Notes: generated from the sequence alone by a model not told the origin. A stretch of DNA of 64,000 bases from an uncultured Rhizobium sp. (GCA_945952415.1 CAMFIF010000003.1:62001-126000), one strand, 5' to 3'; counted from the first letter of the stretch, positions 46,778-56,293 are shown. Translations and numbers: made by a program.

Positions 46778-46786
46778 GGCCGGAAT

Positions 46787-46815
46787 TTCTAGCGGCAGAT
46801 TGGATGCGGCGCAAG
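46787..46815 (-). promoter_or_regulatory. trpL-trpE(G) promoter
   Basis: On the minus strand CTTGCG, exactly 17 nt, CTAGAA, then nine bases to the trpL ATG, which predicts a transcript starting at or next to the A of ATG. Confidence 0.7.
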
Positions 46816-46921
46816 GGAAAAGCGTCAGCGGCCACTCATCCCAATCGCAAAAAACGAGAGCGTCTTGACTTAAATTCAGAAAATTCTTAAATATTGCCTT
46901 GTTGCTTTCTGGAGATCGACG

Positions 46922-47161
46922 ATGACCGTGGTGGTCAAGATTGGCGAAGACAAGGCTGGCCTGGCGGACCTTCTTGCAAAAGTCGAGGGCGGCGAGGATG
47001 TGATCATCCAGCGGGGCAGCACGCCGGTGGCGCGAATGACCGGTATTGCGACTCAGCAGGACATTGCCTCCACCATTGCATCGATCAGGGCCGAGCGCGT
47101 CGCCAGAAAATCCACCAACATGTCGGAAATCCTCGAATGGCGGGATGAAGGTCGCCGCTGA
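46922..47161 (+). CDS. Phd/YefM- or VapB-like antitoxin
   Basis: The product has 79 aa: MTVVVKIGEDKAGLADLLAKVEGGEDVIIQRGSTPVARMTGI is the Phd/YefM-type DNA-binding fold, followed by a tail (MSEILEWRDEGRR) that would contact the toxin. Its stop overlaps the toxin start by one base. It should repress its own operon. It is divergent from trpL. Confidence 0.9.
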   Translation: MTVVVKIGEDKAGLADLLAKVEGGEDVIIQRGSTPVARMTGIATQQDIASTIASIRAERVARKSTNMSEILEWRDEGRR

Positions 47162-47562
47162 TGGCGTTGGTTGTCGACGCCTCCATCGCCGCCATCTGGT
47201 TTCTGCCCGATGAGAAGGATGGTCGCGCCGATAATATCCTTGACCGGCTGAATCACGAGAGTGCCCTCGTCCTTTCCCTCTTCTGGTTCGAAATCCGCAA
47301 TATCCTGATCAAGGCACACAAACGAAGCCGGCTGGACGAAGCCGGCTTGCGCAGAGCCATTATGCATTTGCGAAATCTGCCGCTGGTCGATCAAGGCAGC
47401 GGCAGTGACGGGCTCATTCTCTCGCTCTGCCTGAAAGAAGGCCTTACCGCCTATGACGCCAGCTATCTGGCGTTGGCGATGGAAAAGGACATTCCCATAG
47501 TGACGGCCGATCACGCGCTCGAAGCCGCAGCAGCGAGAAATGGCGTGCAAGTGGTCCGTTAG
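47161..47562 (+). CDS. vapC: PIN-domain VapC-like toxin
   Basis: The product has 133 aa. The PIN acidic residues are visible: Asp in VVDASIAAIWF, Glu in FWFEIRNIL, Asp in TAYDASYLALAM and Asp in IVTADHAL. VapC toxins are Mg-dependent RNases, often cleaving tRNA. It is directly coupled to its antitoxin. Confidence 0.92.
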   Translation: MALVVDASIAAIWFLPDEKDGRADNILDRLNHESALVLSLFWFEIRNILIKAHKRSRLDEAGLRRAIMHLRNLPLVDQGSGSDGLILSLCLKEGLTAYDASYLALAMEKDIPIVTADHALEAAAARNGVQVVR

Positions 47563-47596
47563 GACGCCGTTCCCGGGAAGGTCAGCCCGCCCCTTT

Positions 47597-47685
47597 CGTC
47601 ATCCTCGGGCTTGTCCCGAGGATCTGCAATCGTCAATCAAGGCTGCTCGGTTGGTAGATGCTCGGGACAAGCCCGAGCATGACGA
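47597..47685. repeat. pair of inverted REP-like palindromes
   Basis: CGTCATCCTCGGGCTTGTCC (continuing CGAGGATC) at 47597-47625 and its near reverse complement (GATGCTCGGGACAAGCCCGA, then GCATGACG) at 47658-47685 face each other. Each half is itself palindromic around CTCGGG/CCCGAG. The layout matches short dispersed repeats common between genes of rhizobia. No transposase is associated. Confidence 0.75.
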
Positions 47686-47705
47686 ACGATGTGCCGATAC
47701 GAACG

Positions 47706-47738
47706 AAAAACCCGGCGCATCGCTGCGCCGGGCTCTTT
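47706..47738 (-). terminator. intrinsic terminator after fhs
   Basis: On the minus strand CCCGGCGCA and TGCGCCGGG form a 9-bp stem with a 4-nt loop, followed by TTTTT. It lies 25-30 nt past the fhs stop. Confidence 0.85.
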
Positions 47739-47763
47739 ATTTCTGAACCTTCAAAGCCGGTTC

Positions 47764-49443
47764 TTAGAACAGACCTTCAATGTAGCCCTGTTCGTTGAGG
47801 TAGATCTTTTCCGAAGACGGAACCTTCGGCAGGCCCGGCATGGTCATGATCTCGCCGGTGATGACGACGATGAAGCCGGCACCGGCAGAGAGGCGAACCT
47901 CACGCACCGGAACGGTGTGGCCCGACGGCGCGCCGCGCAGGTTCGGGTCGGTCGAGAAGGAGTACTGGGTCTTGGCCATGCAGATCGGCAGGTTGCCATA
48001 GCCCTGCTCCTCCCAGGAACGCAGCTGGTCGCGGACCGACTTGTCGGCGATGACTTCGCCGGCATGGTATATCGACTTTGCAATCGTCTCGATCTTCTCG
48101 AACAGCGGCATTTCGTCCGGATAGAGCGGAGCGAACTGCGACTGGCCGGATTCGGCAAGCTCGACCACCTTCTTGGCGAGGTCTTCGATGCCGGCAGAGC
48201 CGTGGGCCCAGTGCTTGCAGAGGATGGCTTCGGCGCCAAGCGTGGCAACGTAGTCCTTGATCGCCTGGATTTCGCCGTCCGTATCCGAGAAGAAGTGGTT
48301 GATGCCTACGACGACAGGCACGCCGAACTTCTTCACGTTCTGGATGTGACGGCCTAGGTTGGCGCAGCCCTTCTTGACCGCGTCGATGTTTTCCTTGCCG
48401 AGGTCTTCCTTCTTCACGCCGCCGTTCATCTTCATGGCGCGAGCGGTCGCGACGATGACGGCAACGTCAGGCGAGAGACCGGCCTTGCGGCACTTGATGT
48501 CGAAGAACTTTTCCGCACCGAGGTCGGCACCGAAGCCGGCTTCGGTGACCACATATTCACCGAGCTTCAGCGCGGTGGTGGTGGCAACGACCGAGTTGCA
48601 GCCATGCGCGATGTTGGCGAACGGACCGCCATGCACGAAGGCCGGGTTGTGTTCCAGGGTCTGCACGAGGTTCGGCTGCATGGCGTCCTTGAGCAGAACG
48701 GTCATGGCGCCATCGGCCTTGATGTCGCGGGCGAAGACCGGGGTCTTGTCGCGGCGGTAGCCGATGATGATGTTGCCGAGGCGCTTTTCCAGGTCCTTCA
48801 GGTCGTTGGAAAGGCAGAGGATCGCCATCACTTCGGAAGCAACCGTGATGTCGAAGCCGGCTTCGCGCGGATAGCCGTTGGCAACGCCGCCGAGCGAGCA
48901 GACGATCTCGCGCAGCGCGCGGTCGTTCATGTCCATCACGCGGCGCCATGCGATGCGGCGGATGTCGATGTTCTGTTCGTTGCCCCAGTAGATGTGGTTG
49001 TCGATGAGAGCAGCCAGCAGGTTATGGGCAGAAGTGATGGCGTGGAAGTCGCCGGTAAAGTGGAGGTTCATGTCTTCCATCGGGACGACCTGGGCATAAC
49101 CGCCGCCAGCCGCACCGCCCTTCACGCCGAAGCAGGGCCCAAGCGAAGCTTCGCGGATGCAGATCACGGCCTTCTTGCCGATGCGGTTCAGGCCGTCGCC
49201 GAGACCGACGGTGGTCGTGGTCTTGCCTTCGCCGGCCGGCGTCGGGTTGATCGCGGTCACGAGCACGAGCTTGCCGTTCTTCTTGCTGCGCTGCTGGGCG
49301 ATGAACTCGGCAGAGATCTTCGCCTTGTCATGACCGTAGGGCAGAAGATGCTCGGACGGAATGCCAAGCTTGGCACCGATCTCGAGGATCGGCTTCTTTT
49401 TCGCGGCGCGCGCGATTTCGATATCGGACTTTACTTCTGCCAT
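47764..49443 (-). CDS. fhs: formate-tetrahydrofolate ligase
   Basis: The product has 559 aa from [23 protein letters not shown], the family length; GGGAG lies upstream. The P-loop-like ATP site [18 protein letters not shown] and the folate/formate signatures [31 protein letters not shown] are intact. It makes 10-formyl-THF from formate, THF and ATP. An ATG at 49449 is a close alternative. The gene is monocistronic. Confidence 0.97.
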   Translation of the reverse strand: MAEVKSDIEIARAAKKKPILEIGAKLGIPSEHLLPYGHDKAKISAEFIAQQRSKKNGKLVLVTAINPTPAGEGKTTTTVGLGDGLNRIGKKAVICIREASLGPCFGVKGGAAGGGYAQVVPMEDMNLHFTGDFHAITSAHNLLAALIDNHIYWGNEQNIDIRRIAWRRVMDMNDRALREIVCSLGGVANGYPREAGFDITVASEVMAILCLSNDLKDLEKRLGNIIIGYRRDKTPVFARDIKADGAMTVLLKDAMQPNLVQTLEHNPAFVHGGPFANIAHGCNSVVATTTALKLGEYVVTEAGFGADLGAEKFFDIKCRKAGLSPDVAVIVATARAMKMNGGVKKEDLGKENIDAVKKGCANLGRHIQNVKKFGVPVVVGINHFFSDTDGEIQAIKDYVATLGAEAILCKHWAHGSAGIEDLAKKVVELAESGQSQFAPLYPDEMPLFEKIETIAKSIYHAGEVIADKSVRDQLRSWEEQGYGNLPICMAKTQYSFSTDPNLRGAPSGHTVPVREVRLSAGAGFIVVITGEIMTMPGLPKVPSSEKIYLNEQGYIEGLF

Positions 49444-49754
49444 TTGCATTCGCTCCCTGGGCAAACTGATTGGAAGGCAAGATGCGGGCAATAGAGCCGC
49501 AAATGCCCGTGAAAGACACGCCGGGATCTGCCACCTTGTTGGCCAATTGCGACATCACGTCGCTTGCGCCTCCATGTCCCTTGCCGATCCCCGCCTGAAA
49601 CAGCGGCACTCTAGCCCATTCGGGGCACCGGGGCATGGAAGGGCAGGCAAAATCCCGGTGGAAAAAGAGCCTCTTCCCGGAACGCTTGGCGCTTGAAGCG
49701 GCGGGGCAAGCCATGGCACAAGCGGAAAAGCCGTAATGCAGGGGCCCCAGGACC
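49444..49754. other. intergenic region between fhs and UPF0114 gene
   Basis: A 311-nt divergent region. No ORF, RNA gene or strong hairpin stands out. Promoters for both neighbours must be here but none could be chosen. Confidence 0.4.
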
Positions 49755-50282
49755 ATGAAATCGATCGAACTGGTTATCGAGCGCATAATATTGTCGAGCC
49801 GCTGGATTCTCGTGGTTTTCTACCTCGGCCTGGTCGGCGCGCTCGCCGTCTATGCGGTTTCCTTCCTCGGCAAGTTCTACAAGATGGCCATCCATGTGAT
49901 GGAATATGACGAGGCCGGAATGATTCTCGCGATCCTCGGTCTCATCGATGCGGCCCTGGTCGCCAGCCTGATCGTGATGGTGATGATTTCAGGCTACGAG
50001 AATTTCGTCTCGCGCTTCGAGGAAGCCGAGGAGAGCGAAGGCGAAAACGAAGTGTCGTTTCTGGGCAAGCTCGACAGCGGCAGCCTGAAGATCAAGGTCG
50101 CCTCCTCCATCGTGGCGATTTCATCGATCCATCTCCTGCAGGTCTTCATGAATGCGAACCAGTATGAGAACGACAAGCTTCTCTGGTTCACCGTCATGCA
50201 CCTTACCTTCGTCGTCTCGGCGCTCATGCTCGGCATCCTCGAAAAGACCGTCGCCAAGAAGAAATCCTCGCCCGAAGGCTGA
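49755..50282 (+). CDS. UPF0114 (YqhA) family membrane protein
   Basis: The product has 175 aa with four hydrophobic segments. The family features IERIILSSRWILVVFYLGL and MVMISGYENFVSRF are clear. Length matches TIGR00645/UPF0114. Function unknown. Adjacent to an Lrp gene on the same strand, 109 nt apart. Confidence 0.93.
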   Translation: MKSIELVIERIILSSRWILVVFYLGLVGALAVYAVSFLGKFYKMAIHVMEYDEAGMILAILGLIDAALVASLIVMVMISGYENFVSRFEEAEESEGENEVSFLGKLDSGSLKIKVASSIVAISSIHLLQVFMNANQYENDKLLWFTVMHLTFVVSALMLGILEKTVAKKKSSPEG

Positions 50283-50391
50283 GGCAGAAAGGAAAGGCCC
50301 TGTTCTTTTTCAGGACACGGTTGATCCTTTCGCCAAACTTTGCCAGAATTCTAGAAATAATCGCCGGAAAACAGGACGGGGACAGAGAAAA

Positions 50392-50853
50392 ATGAAGGAA
50401 CTCGATCGGCTGGACCGCAAGATCCTTCGCGCACTCCAGAAGGAAGGGCGCCTGTCCAATATCGAACTGTCCGAACGGGTTAATCTTTCGCCAACCGCGA
50501 CCGCAGAACGGGTCAAGCGCCTCACCCGCGATGGCTACATCACCGGCTACATGGCCATCCTCTCCCCGGAAAAGCTCGGCCGCAACCTGCTCGTCTTCGT
50601 CGAAGTGAAGCTCGACCGCACGACGCCGGACGTCTTTGATTCGTTCAATGCCGCAGTGAAAAGATCCGACGACGTCATGGAATGTCACATGATTGCGGGC
50701 GGATTCGACTATTTGGTGAAGGCGCGCGTAGCAGGCATGGAAGCCTACCGCCAGTTTCTGTCGGAAGTCATCCTTCCCCTCCCCGGCGTTCGTGAAACCC
50801 ACACCTATGCGGTGATGGAAGAGGTAAAAGGCACCGCTCTTCTTCCGGTTTGA
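50392..50853 (+). CDS. Lrp/AsnC-family transcriptional regulator
   Basis: The product has 153 aa from MKELDRLDRKILRALQKEGRLSN. Winged HTH (NIELSERVNLSPTATAERVKRLTRDGYI) then an RAM ligand domain (VFVEVKLDRT, VMECHMIAGGFDYLVKARV, LPGVRETHTYAVMEEVK). A full-length Lrp. The 80 extra residues in the track ORF are another frame of the UPF0114 gene. Ligand is likely an amino acid; target unknown. Confidence 0.94.
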   Translation: MKELDRLDRKILRALQKEGRLSNIELSERVNLSPTATAERVKRLTRDGYITGYMAILSPEKLGRNLLVFVEVKLDRTTPDVFDSFNAAVKRSDDVMECHMIAGGFDYLVKARVAGMEAYRQFLSEVILPLPGVRETHTYAVMEEVKGTALLPV

Positions 50854-50902
50854 CCACTTTCACTTGCAGAAACCGCTATAATTTATAATATCATGATGCG
50901 TG

Positions 50903-50920
50903 AATGCAAGATTTAGCATT
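50903..50920. promoter_or_regulatory. 18-bp dyad upstream of the LuxR gene
   Basis: AATGC, 8 nt, GCATT: an 18-bp site with 5-bp perfect arms. It lies about 106 nt before the LuxR start and near AT-rich TATAAT-like sequences (50876-50890). Size and spacing resemble lux boxes, but the sequence is not a strong match. Confidence 0.4.
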
Positions 50921-51025
50921 GCAAAGGATTCGACTTACGTCTTAAATCCCGCCGCGTGCAAAAGACATACATCTGCAACATGATTGAGTCTCGGACTGAC
51001 GCTAGGTCCGGGCCGGAACGGTTCA

Positions 51026-51748
51026 ATGATTAATACCGGACGCCAAACCTTGCTGACTGGGGAACTTGCGGCAGCCAAAAGCCGGGAAGCACTGAGGATC
51101 GCACTGGGCAATGTGCGCCAGTCCTTCAATTACGACCACGTTTCCCTTTTGCGGGTACCGACGGAACAGGATCGCGCCATTGCGCCGCTGATCCTGGAGT
51201 CGACACTGCCCGGCGTCTTCGTGCGTGAATATGACCGGGCGCAGATGCTGACCGCAAGCCCGATTGCGACACAGCTGCGTCGTTCCCAGCTTCCGGTGTC
51301 CTGGTCGATCCAGGATCTGTCGAAGTCCGCGCTGAAGCAGCCGGTGCGCGACATGCTGGCCCTGATGGACCGCCACAAGCTGATGACGGGCGCGATCTTC
51401 TCCTTCTACCTCACCGATGGAAACCGCTATGGCATTCGCTTCGATGGCCAGCGCGCGGCTCTCACCCAGAGCGAGATGAACGAGTTGACACTGCTGTCGC
51501 TCCATGCGCTGGAAGTCTTCGGCCAGATCCATATCAACCGCGACCAGAACCACAGCCCGCTTTCAGCGCGCGAACTGGAAGTGGTCAGCTGGACCGCGCA
51601 GGGCAAGACCTCGGTCGAAATCGGGCAGATCCTCTCCCTCTCCGACCACACGGTGAACGCCTATCTGACCAATGCCATCCGCAAGCTGGATTGCGTGAAC
51701 CGCACCCAGCTCGTGGCCAAGGCCATCCGTCTGAAGCTGATCGCCTGA
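51026..51748 (+). CDS. LuxR-family regulator with autoinducer-binding-like domain
   Basis: The product has 240 aa from MINTGRQTLLTGELAAAKSREALRIAL. The track start at 50984 is a TTG. N-terminal ~160 residues have the autoinducer-binding-like layout, and the C-terminal HTH is classical (LSARELEVVSWTAQGKTSVEIGQILSLSDHTVNAYLTNAIRKLDCVNRTQLVAKAIRL). No LuxI synthase is in the window, so it is a LuxR solo. Whether it binds an acyl-homoserine lactone cannot be judged here. Confidence 0.9.
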   Translation: MINTGRQTLLTGELAAAKSREALRIALGNVRQSFNYDHVSLLRVPTEQDRAIAPLILESTLPGVFVREYDRAQMLTASPIATQLRRSQLPVSWSIQDLSKSALKQPVRDMLALMDRHKLMTGAIFSFYLTDGNRYGIRFDGQRAALTQSEMNELTLLSLHALEVFGQIHINRDQNHSPLSARELEVVSWTAQGKTSVEIGQILSLSDHTVNAYLTNAIRKLDCVNRTQLVAKAIRLKLIA

Positions 51749-51906
51749 TCCATCACGGCCACCGCAGGGCAAGCCGGAAGCGCCGGCCTTTTCCGGGCGT
51801 GGATGGGCGCGCGCAGTCTACCGTCCGAACAGATCCGCCCTTTCGTGAAAGCATCAGCGAAGGAAAGCACCTGTGAGAAGGGGCTCTTGCGAGCCCCTTC
51901 TGCCGG

Positions 51907-53025
51907 TCAGCGATCGATAATCGACCGGATCTCAACCAGGTTCGAACGAACCCTCAGAATATAGAAGCCCATGGTCGAAAGATGGTTGGGCATGATCCAG
52001 CCGTCCTCGCGCCCGTTGGAGATGATCGCGGGCTGGACCGCCAGCGCGCCCTGGAACTGCTTCAGGGTTTCAAGCCAGATCGGCTTCAGGTTGCGCTCGT
52101 TCAGCACTTGGTCGAAATCGGCGCGAACCGCGGAAAGGATCGCGTAATAGCCGTAGAGCTGGCCATAGGCAAACCAGAACCGGTCATCCGCCCGCGTGTC
52201 GAACCAGCCATTGGCATGTTGTTCCGCCCGCTCCTTGAGGATGGCGGATGTGCCGCCGAGCGAATTGGCCACCCGGTCCACGAAGATCAGCAGGTTATCG
52301 GCGCGCGTGTCGAAATTGGCAGTGCAGTTCTCGAGTTCGGCATTGAAAGCCTTGAGATCGGCAATCGCCGCCCGGTACTGGCTCGGCGTCGGCGTCAGCG
52401 GGCCGAAGGGCGAAAGGCCGAAATACCAGTTGGTTTCCTCATATTGCAGCTTGCTGCGGGCGCTCTGCAGGTTGTTGTTGATCGCAGACGTGCCGCGCAT
52501 GCGCACCAGCGTATCCACGAGCTCCACCGTGGTGCGCCGGACCGCTTCGTTCACGCCGCGCTGGAAGGAGGCCTTGTTGTCGAGGAAGGGCGTGTGATCC
52601 CAGTCGGTGCCGAAAAAGCCAAGCTTGTACAGCAGCATGGAGGAAATCCAGGCATTCTGGTTCACATTGTCGTCGATGAGCTTGGCGGTCACGTCGACCA
52701 CGGCGGAGCGCTGGCAGGTCTTGGCCGCCCCCGCCGCCGCCGGCTTTTCGAGACCTGCGGAGAGATTGCGCTCGCCGAGCTTGTAGCTGTCGACGAAATT
52801 CGGATCGAAATTCGTCCAGACCTGGGTCTGCACGATGAAATAGCCATAGCCGAGCACGAGGACCAGCAGGAAGCCGGCAACCGGCAGGCGCACCAGCCAG
52901 CTGCGCCCCCTGTACCAGCCATGCGCCGCCATGAAGGGCCAGACGAGCCATGCCACGACAAGCCCGAAACCGTGGCCGATGCCGCGGAACACGCGCTCGA
53001 AAAAGGCGATGATCGGATCAAGCAT
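51907..53025 (-). CDS. DUF2333 inner-membrane protein
   Basis: The product has 372 aa from MLDPIIAFFERVFRGIGHGFG. One strong membrane helix (WLVRLPVAGFLLVLVLGYGYFIV) after an amphipathic N-terminus, then a large likely periplasmic domain of DUF2333 type (DVTAKLIDDNVNQNAWISSMLLYKLG, LSPFGPLTPTPSQYRAAIADL). It is the last gene of a five-gene operon and its start overlaps the previous stop by eight bases. Function unknown. Confidence 0.87.
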   Translation of the reverse strand: MLDPIIAFFERVFRGIGHGFGLVVAWLVWPFMAAHGWYRGRSWLVRLPVAGFLLVLVLGYGYFIVQTQVWTNFDPNFVDSYKLGERNLSAGLEKPAAAGAAKTCQRSAVVDVTAKLIDDNVNQNAWISSMLLYKLGFFGTDWDHTPFLDNKASFQRGVNEAVRRTTVELVDTLVRMRGTSAINNNLQSARSKLQYEETNWYFGLSPFGPLTPTPSQYRAAIADLKAFNAELENCTANFDTRADNLLIFVDRVANSLGGTSAILKERAEQHANGWFDTRADDRFWFAYGQLYGYYAILSAVRADFDQVLNERNLKPIWLETLKQFQGALAVQPAIISNGREDGWIMPNHLSTMGFYILRVRSNLVEIRSIIDR

Positions 53026-54316
53026 GGTCGTCCTCTCCCATTGCATAGAGTTTTTCGCGAATGGCTCGCTTGTCCTTCAGATATGAACTTGTCAGCCGCG
53101 ACACAACATGATTGCGGAAATTATCGCTGTATTTCTCATATCTGAGGTAGAAACCCTCCCGGTCGAAAATGAACCGGGAGAGGTAATCCTGGGGCACCTG
53201 CGCGGAAATCAGCCGGTTGGTCAGCCAGGCATCCCGATGCCCCGGCTCGGCGCGCACCAGAAGGAAGCGCGCGGGCGGCGGCACGAGATCGAGCCGCACC
53301 TCGCCCGTATCCCCGAGCTCCCGGAGCTTTTCTGTGAGGAAAGGATAGGTGCCATCGGCCGTCACCGCCGCCGCATTGCGCTGCAGGAAAGTCTGCACGA
53401 AGGCCGGATCGAGCCGGGAAAAGTCCGTATCGGGCGCGATATCGGCAATCAGCGTCTCCACGGCCATGGCACGGCGATGCTCGATCAGACCCGATTGCTG
53501 CACCCAGCTGGCGCGTGGCAATTGCAGCCGCCCGGACCGCGCCAGGAAATCGAAGATCAGCTTGGGATCGTCGGCGGGAATATAGCTCACCTGCCAGGGC
53601 CGCGAGCGGCGGAAACCCGGCGCCTTGGGGTCGCAGATCACGGTGGCAGTCTTGTCGTCGAGGAACACGTAGACACCGCCGAAATGATTGGCCCAGAAGG
53701 CCTCGTGCCGGAAGACGAGCTGGTCCGGCACCAGTGCATTCTGGCGGATGTCGCCGGTGACGCGGGCGAGATCCACCATCCGGTTGAGGGTCTGGTCGTC
53801 ACGCCAGAGATCCGTCTCCGCAACGAGCCGGTCCACGAGGCCACGCAGTTCGGCGGCTTTTCCCAGCACGTCGTCAGCGGATAGCACCCGGAACCGCACC
53901 TCGTTGATCGACAGCAGGTCATCGAGCGTGTCGACGACGGCCACCGAATCCTCGATCTCCCCATAGACCGCATCCTTGATGGTGATGGCATGGAGCGCAC
54001 GGGCATTCGCCTCGAAGAAGGCATGCATCAGCGCCGCCGTGTTCGAAAAGCTCGAATGGGCGAGCGGCAGGCGCTCCTGGTCTGGCGTGAGGATGATGAA
54101 GCGGCGGTTGACCTTCAGCGGGTCGAGATAATCCATGTCGTCAAGGGCCTGCGCCACCTCGGGCGAGAAGCCCACCATGTCGATGCGGAAGCGCTCGAGC
54201 GTGACCGGCGGCAGGCCGAAGCCGCTGAGCGCCTTGTTATAGCGCTCGATGAGATGCGGTTCCTCGATGGTGAGAAGCCGCCCGTAGACCAGTTCCGATT
54301 CCAGCAGTCTCTTCAT
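53018..54316 (-). CDS. DUF6638-like protein of the AAA ATPase operon
   Basis: The product has 432 aa from MKRLLESELVYGRLLTIEEPHLIERY; the GTG at 54325 is an alternative. No membrane segment. I recall a DUF6638-type annotation for such proteins but cannot verify it. It shares the operon with the AAA ATPase (46 nt gap) and overlaps the DUF2333 gene. The C-terminal half (WLTNRLISAQVPQDYLSRFIFDREGFYLRYEKYSDNFRNHVVSRLTSS) looks like an ordered helical domain. Confidence 0.75.
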   Translation of the reverse strand: MKRLLESELVYGRLLTIEEPHLIERYNKALSGFGLPPVTLERFRIDMVGFSPEVAQALDDMDYLDPLKVNRRFIILTPDQERLPLAHSSFSNTAALMHAFFEANARALHAITIKDAVYGEIEDSVAVVDTLDDLLSINEVRFRVLSADDVLGKAAELRGLVDRLVAETDLWRDDQTLNRMVDLARVTGDIRQNALVPDQLVFRHEAFWANHFGGVYVFLDDKTATVICDPKAPGFRRSRPWQVSYIPADDPKLIFDFLARSGRLQLPRASWVQQSGLIEHRRAMAVETLIADIAPDTDFSRLDPAFVQTFLQRNAAAVTADGTYPFLTEKLRELGDTGEVRLDLVPPPARFLLVRAEPGHRDAWLTNRLISAQVPQDYLSRFIFDREGFYLRYEKYSDNFRNHVVSRLTSSYLKDKRAIREKLYAMGEDDHA

Positions 54317-54361
54317 GCCGGGCACCCCATGGGCCGTTGGAAAGAAGCGATGGGGCGCATG

Positions 54362-56290
54362 TCAGTCCTCCCAGCGCCCGTCGCGTTTCAGGCCCTCGAT
54401 TTCCCGCACGGCCCTTTCGCGCTGCCTTTCGCGGCGGACGATCTCCGCCACCGCAGCGGCATCCGCCTTGTCCGCATAGCGAAATTCGCTATCGGCATAG
54501 CGATTGATTTCCTGCAGCACCATGTCGATGGTCACGGGGCCGCGCAACGCCGAAATCATCGCCACCTTTTCCTCATAGGGCTTGTGCAGGAAGGCACCGG
54601 GCGTGGCAAACCACTCGTCCGGCAGGTCCACATCCATCGCCCGCATCTTCACCGCATCGGCAATGTTCTTGATCGCACGTCCCGTGAAGCGCGGCTCCGC
54701 CTCGCGAATGCGGTAGAGATAGGTGCCGATATCGGCAAGCGTGCGTATGCCGCCGGTCTCCTTCTCGAAACGCTCCCAGATGGAAAGCAGCGCTTCCTCC
54801 GACGGGCGGGAGAACCGATCATAGGCCTCGGCAACCGGCTTGCGGATCCCCTGGCCTTCGAGCGCCACGTGATCGCCGGGCGGGATCGCCGTGTTCTTGC
54901 CCACCAGCATGCGGAAGATGTCGATGTAATCGTCGCGGGTCTGCGGCCCGTCCACCAGCCAGCGCGCGCCCGCCCGCTGGCGCAGCGCATCGTCCACATT
55001 CTCGGGATAGTTCGAGAACATGCCGAAGGTGGCATTGCCCCGGACGACCGTGGAGGCGCCCGCAAAGCTTTCCATCAGCACGGCGGTCACTTCCTGCTGC
55101 CCGGCCGAGGCCCGGTCGTCGTTGCGGCGCGCCGCGACCTGGTCGATATCGTCGATCGTGCCGAAGCCGATGACGTCGGGATTCATCACCGAACGGACGA
55201 ATTCCTTGCAGTTCTGCCCCGATTTGCCCTGATAGGAGGAAATCTGGTCGACGCCGAAATTCTCGTAATGGAAGGGATAGCCGGCCATCTGGCAGTAATC
55301 ATGGATCATGCCGGCCATCATCTGGATCAGCATGGTCTTGCCGGTACCCGGCATGCCATCGCCGATGAAGGTGAACAGAAAGCCGCCCACCTCCACGAAG
55401 GGGTTCATGCGCCGCTCGAAATCATAGGCAACCAGCATGCGGGCCAGCCGCATGGCCTGATGCTTTGCAACATGGTTGCCGACGATCTCTTCCGGCTTGC
55501 GGAAGGTCATGACCAGCGGCCGGCTGCGCTCCACCGGCGGGCGGTCGAAACCGTCGAGCACGAAATCCTCGGTCTCGAGCTTCAGATGAGCGTTCATGAA
55601 GGCAGCCAGGCCCGTGAACCGCCCCTTGCGTTCGATGAGGCCCTCGAGCACCACGCCGGCATAGCGTCTGGCAGCCGCCAGCATCGCCGCATCGTCGGCA
55701 GCGGAACCCACCGCCCGGTCGAGGCCAGCGACGAGCGCCTTCAGCGCATCCTGCGGCGTATCGAAGAGATAGTCCGGCCCCGCCATGTCGCCCGCGGCCT
55801 CCCCCTCCCCCGGGAGCATGCGCGAGAGATAGGCGGCAAAGGCAAAGGCGGCGATATAGGCAGAACCCGACAACAGGGCGCGAAACCGCTCCGCATCGGC
55901 GCCGGCCAGGGCCGCCTGCGCATTGCGGGATTGCAGCACTTCCAGCTCGGTCTGCCGGGCAAAGATCTGGGAGACGGCGAGCGCAACCTCCGCCCCCCGC
56001 CGGGTGCGATAGACCAGCATATGGGCTTCGGGCGAAAGAAGCGGATCATCCGGCCGGCGCGCGGCGACCGTTCGGATAAATTCCACCTCCCGGGTCCGGG
56101 AAAGCCCCGCCGTCGAAACCGTCGGCACGAAGCGGCGGCCGGTTCCGGCAATCGCGCCGGTCTGCGGCCCCTCGGTCGGCCCGACGAGAGCAAAACGCGT
56201 CACGAGCGCCTGCGCCACGGGCCTTTGCTTCAGGAGATCGGCCTCGGCGATCAGCGTCAGCCCGGCATCCTGTCCGGTGGGAGAAACCAT
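54362..56290 (-). CDS. AAA-family ATPase of unknown function
   Basis: The product has 642 aa. Walker A GDGMPGTGKT is at about residues 310-319, Walker B VIGFGTIDDIDQV at about 373-385, and a putative sensor I ATFGMFSNYPENVDDALRQRAGARW further on. The first 300 residues form an unassigned domain. The arrangement is a single AAA module with a large N-terminal region. It starts 3 nt after the preceding gene. Not a recognised FtsH, ClpX, MoxR or Lon relative. Confidence 0.85.
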   Translation of the reverse strand: MVSPTGQDAGLTLIAEADLLKQRPVAQALVTRFALVGPTEGPQTGAIAGTGRRFVPTVSTAGLSRTREVEFIRTVAARRPDDPLLSPEAHMLVYRTRRGAEVALAVSQIFARQTELEVLQSRNAQAALAGADAERFRALLSGSAYIAAFAFAAYLSRMLPGEGEAAGDMAGPDYLFDTPQDALKALVAGLDRAVGSAADDAAMLAAARRYAGVVLEGLIERKGRFTGLAAFMNAHLKLETEDFVLDGFDRPPVERSRPLVMTFRKPEEIVGNHVAKHQAMRLARMLVAYDFERRMNPFVEVGGFLFTFIGDGMPGTGKTMLIQMMAGMIHDYCQMAGYPFHYENFGVDQISSYQGKSGQNCKEFVRSVMNPDVIGFGTIDDIDQVAARRNDDRASAGQQEVTAVLMESFAGASTVVRGNATFGMFSNYPENVDDALRQRAGARWLVDGPQTRDDYIDIFRMLVGKNTAIPPGDHVALEGQGIRKPVAEAYDRFSRPSEEALLSIWERFEKETGGIRTLADIGTYLYRIREAEPRFTGRAIKNIADAVKMRAMDVDLPDEWFATPGAFLHKPYEEKVAMISALRGPVTIDMVLQEINRYADSEFRYADKADAAAVAEIVRRERQRERAVREIEGLKRDGRWED

Positions 56291-56293
56291 GGA

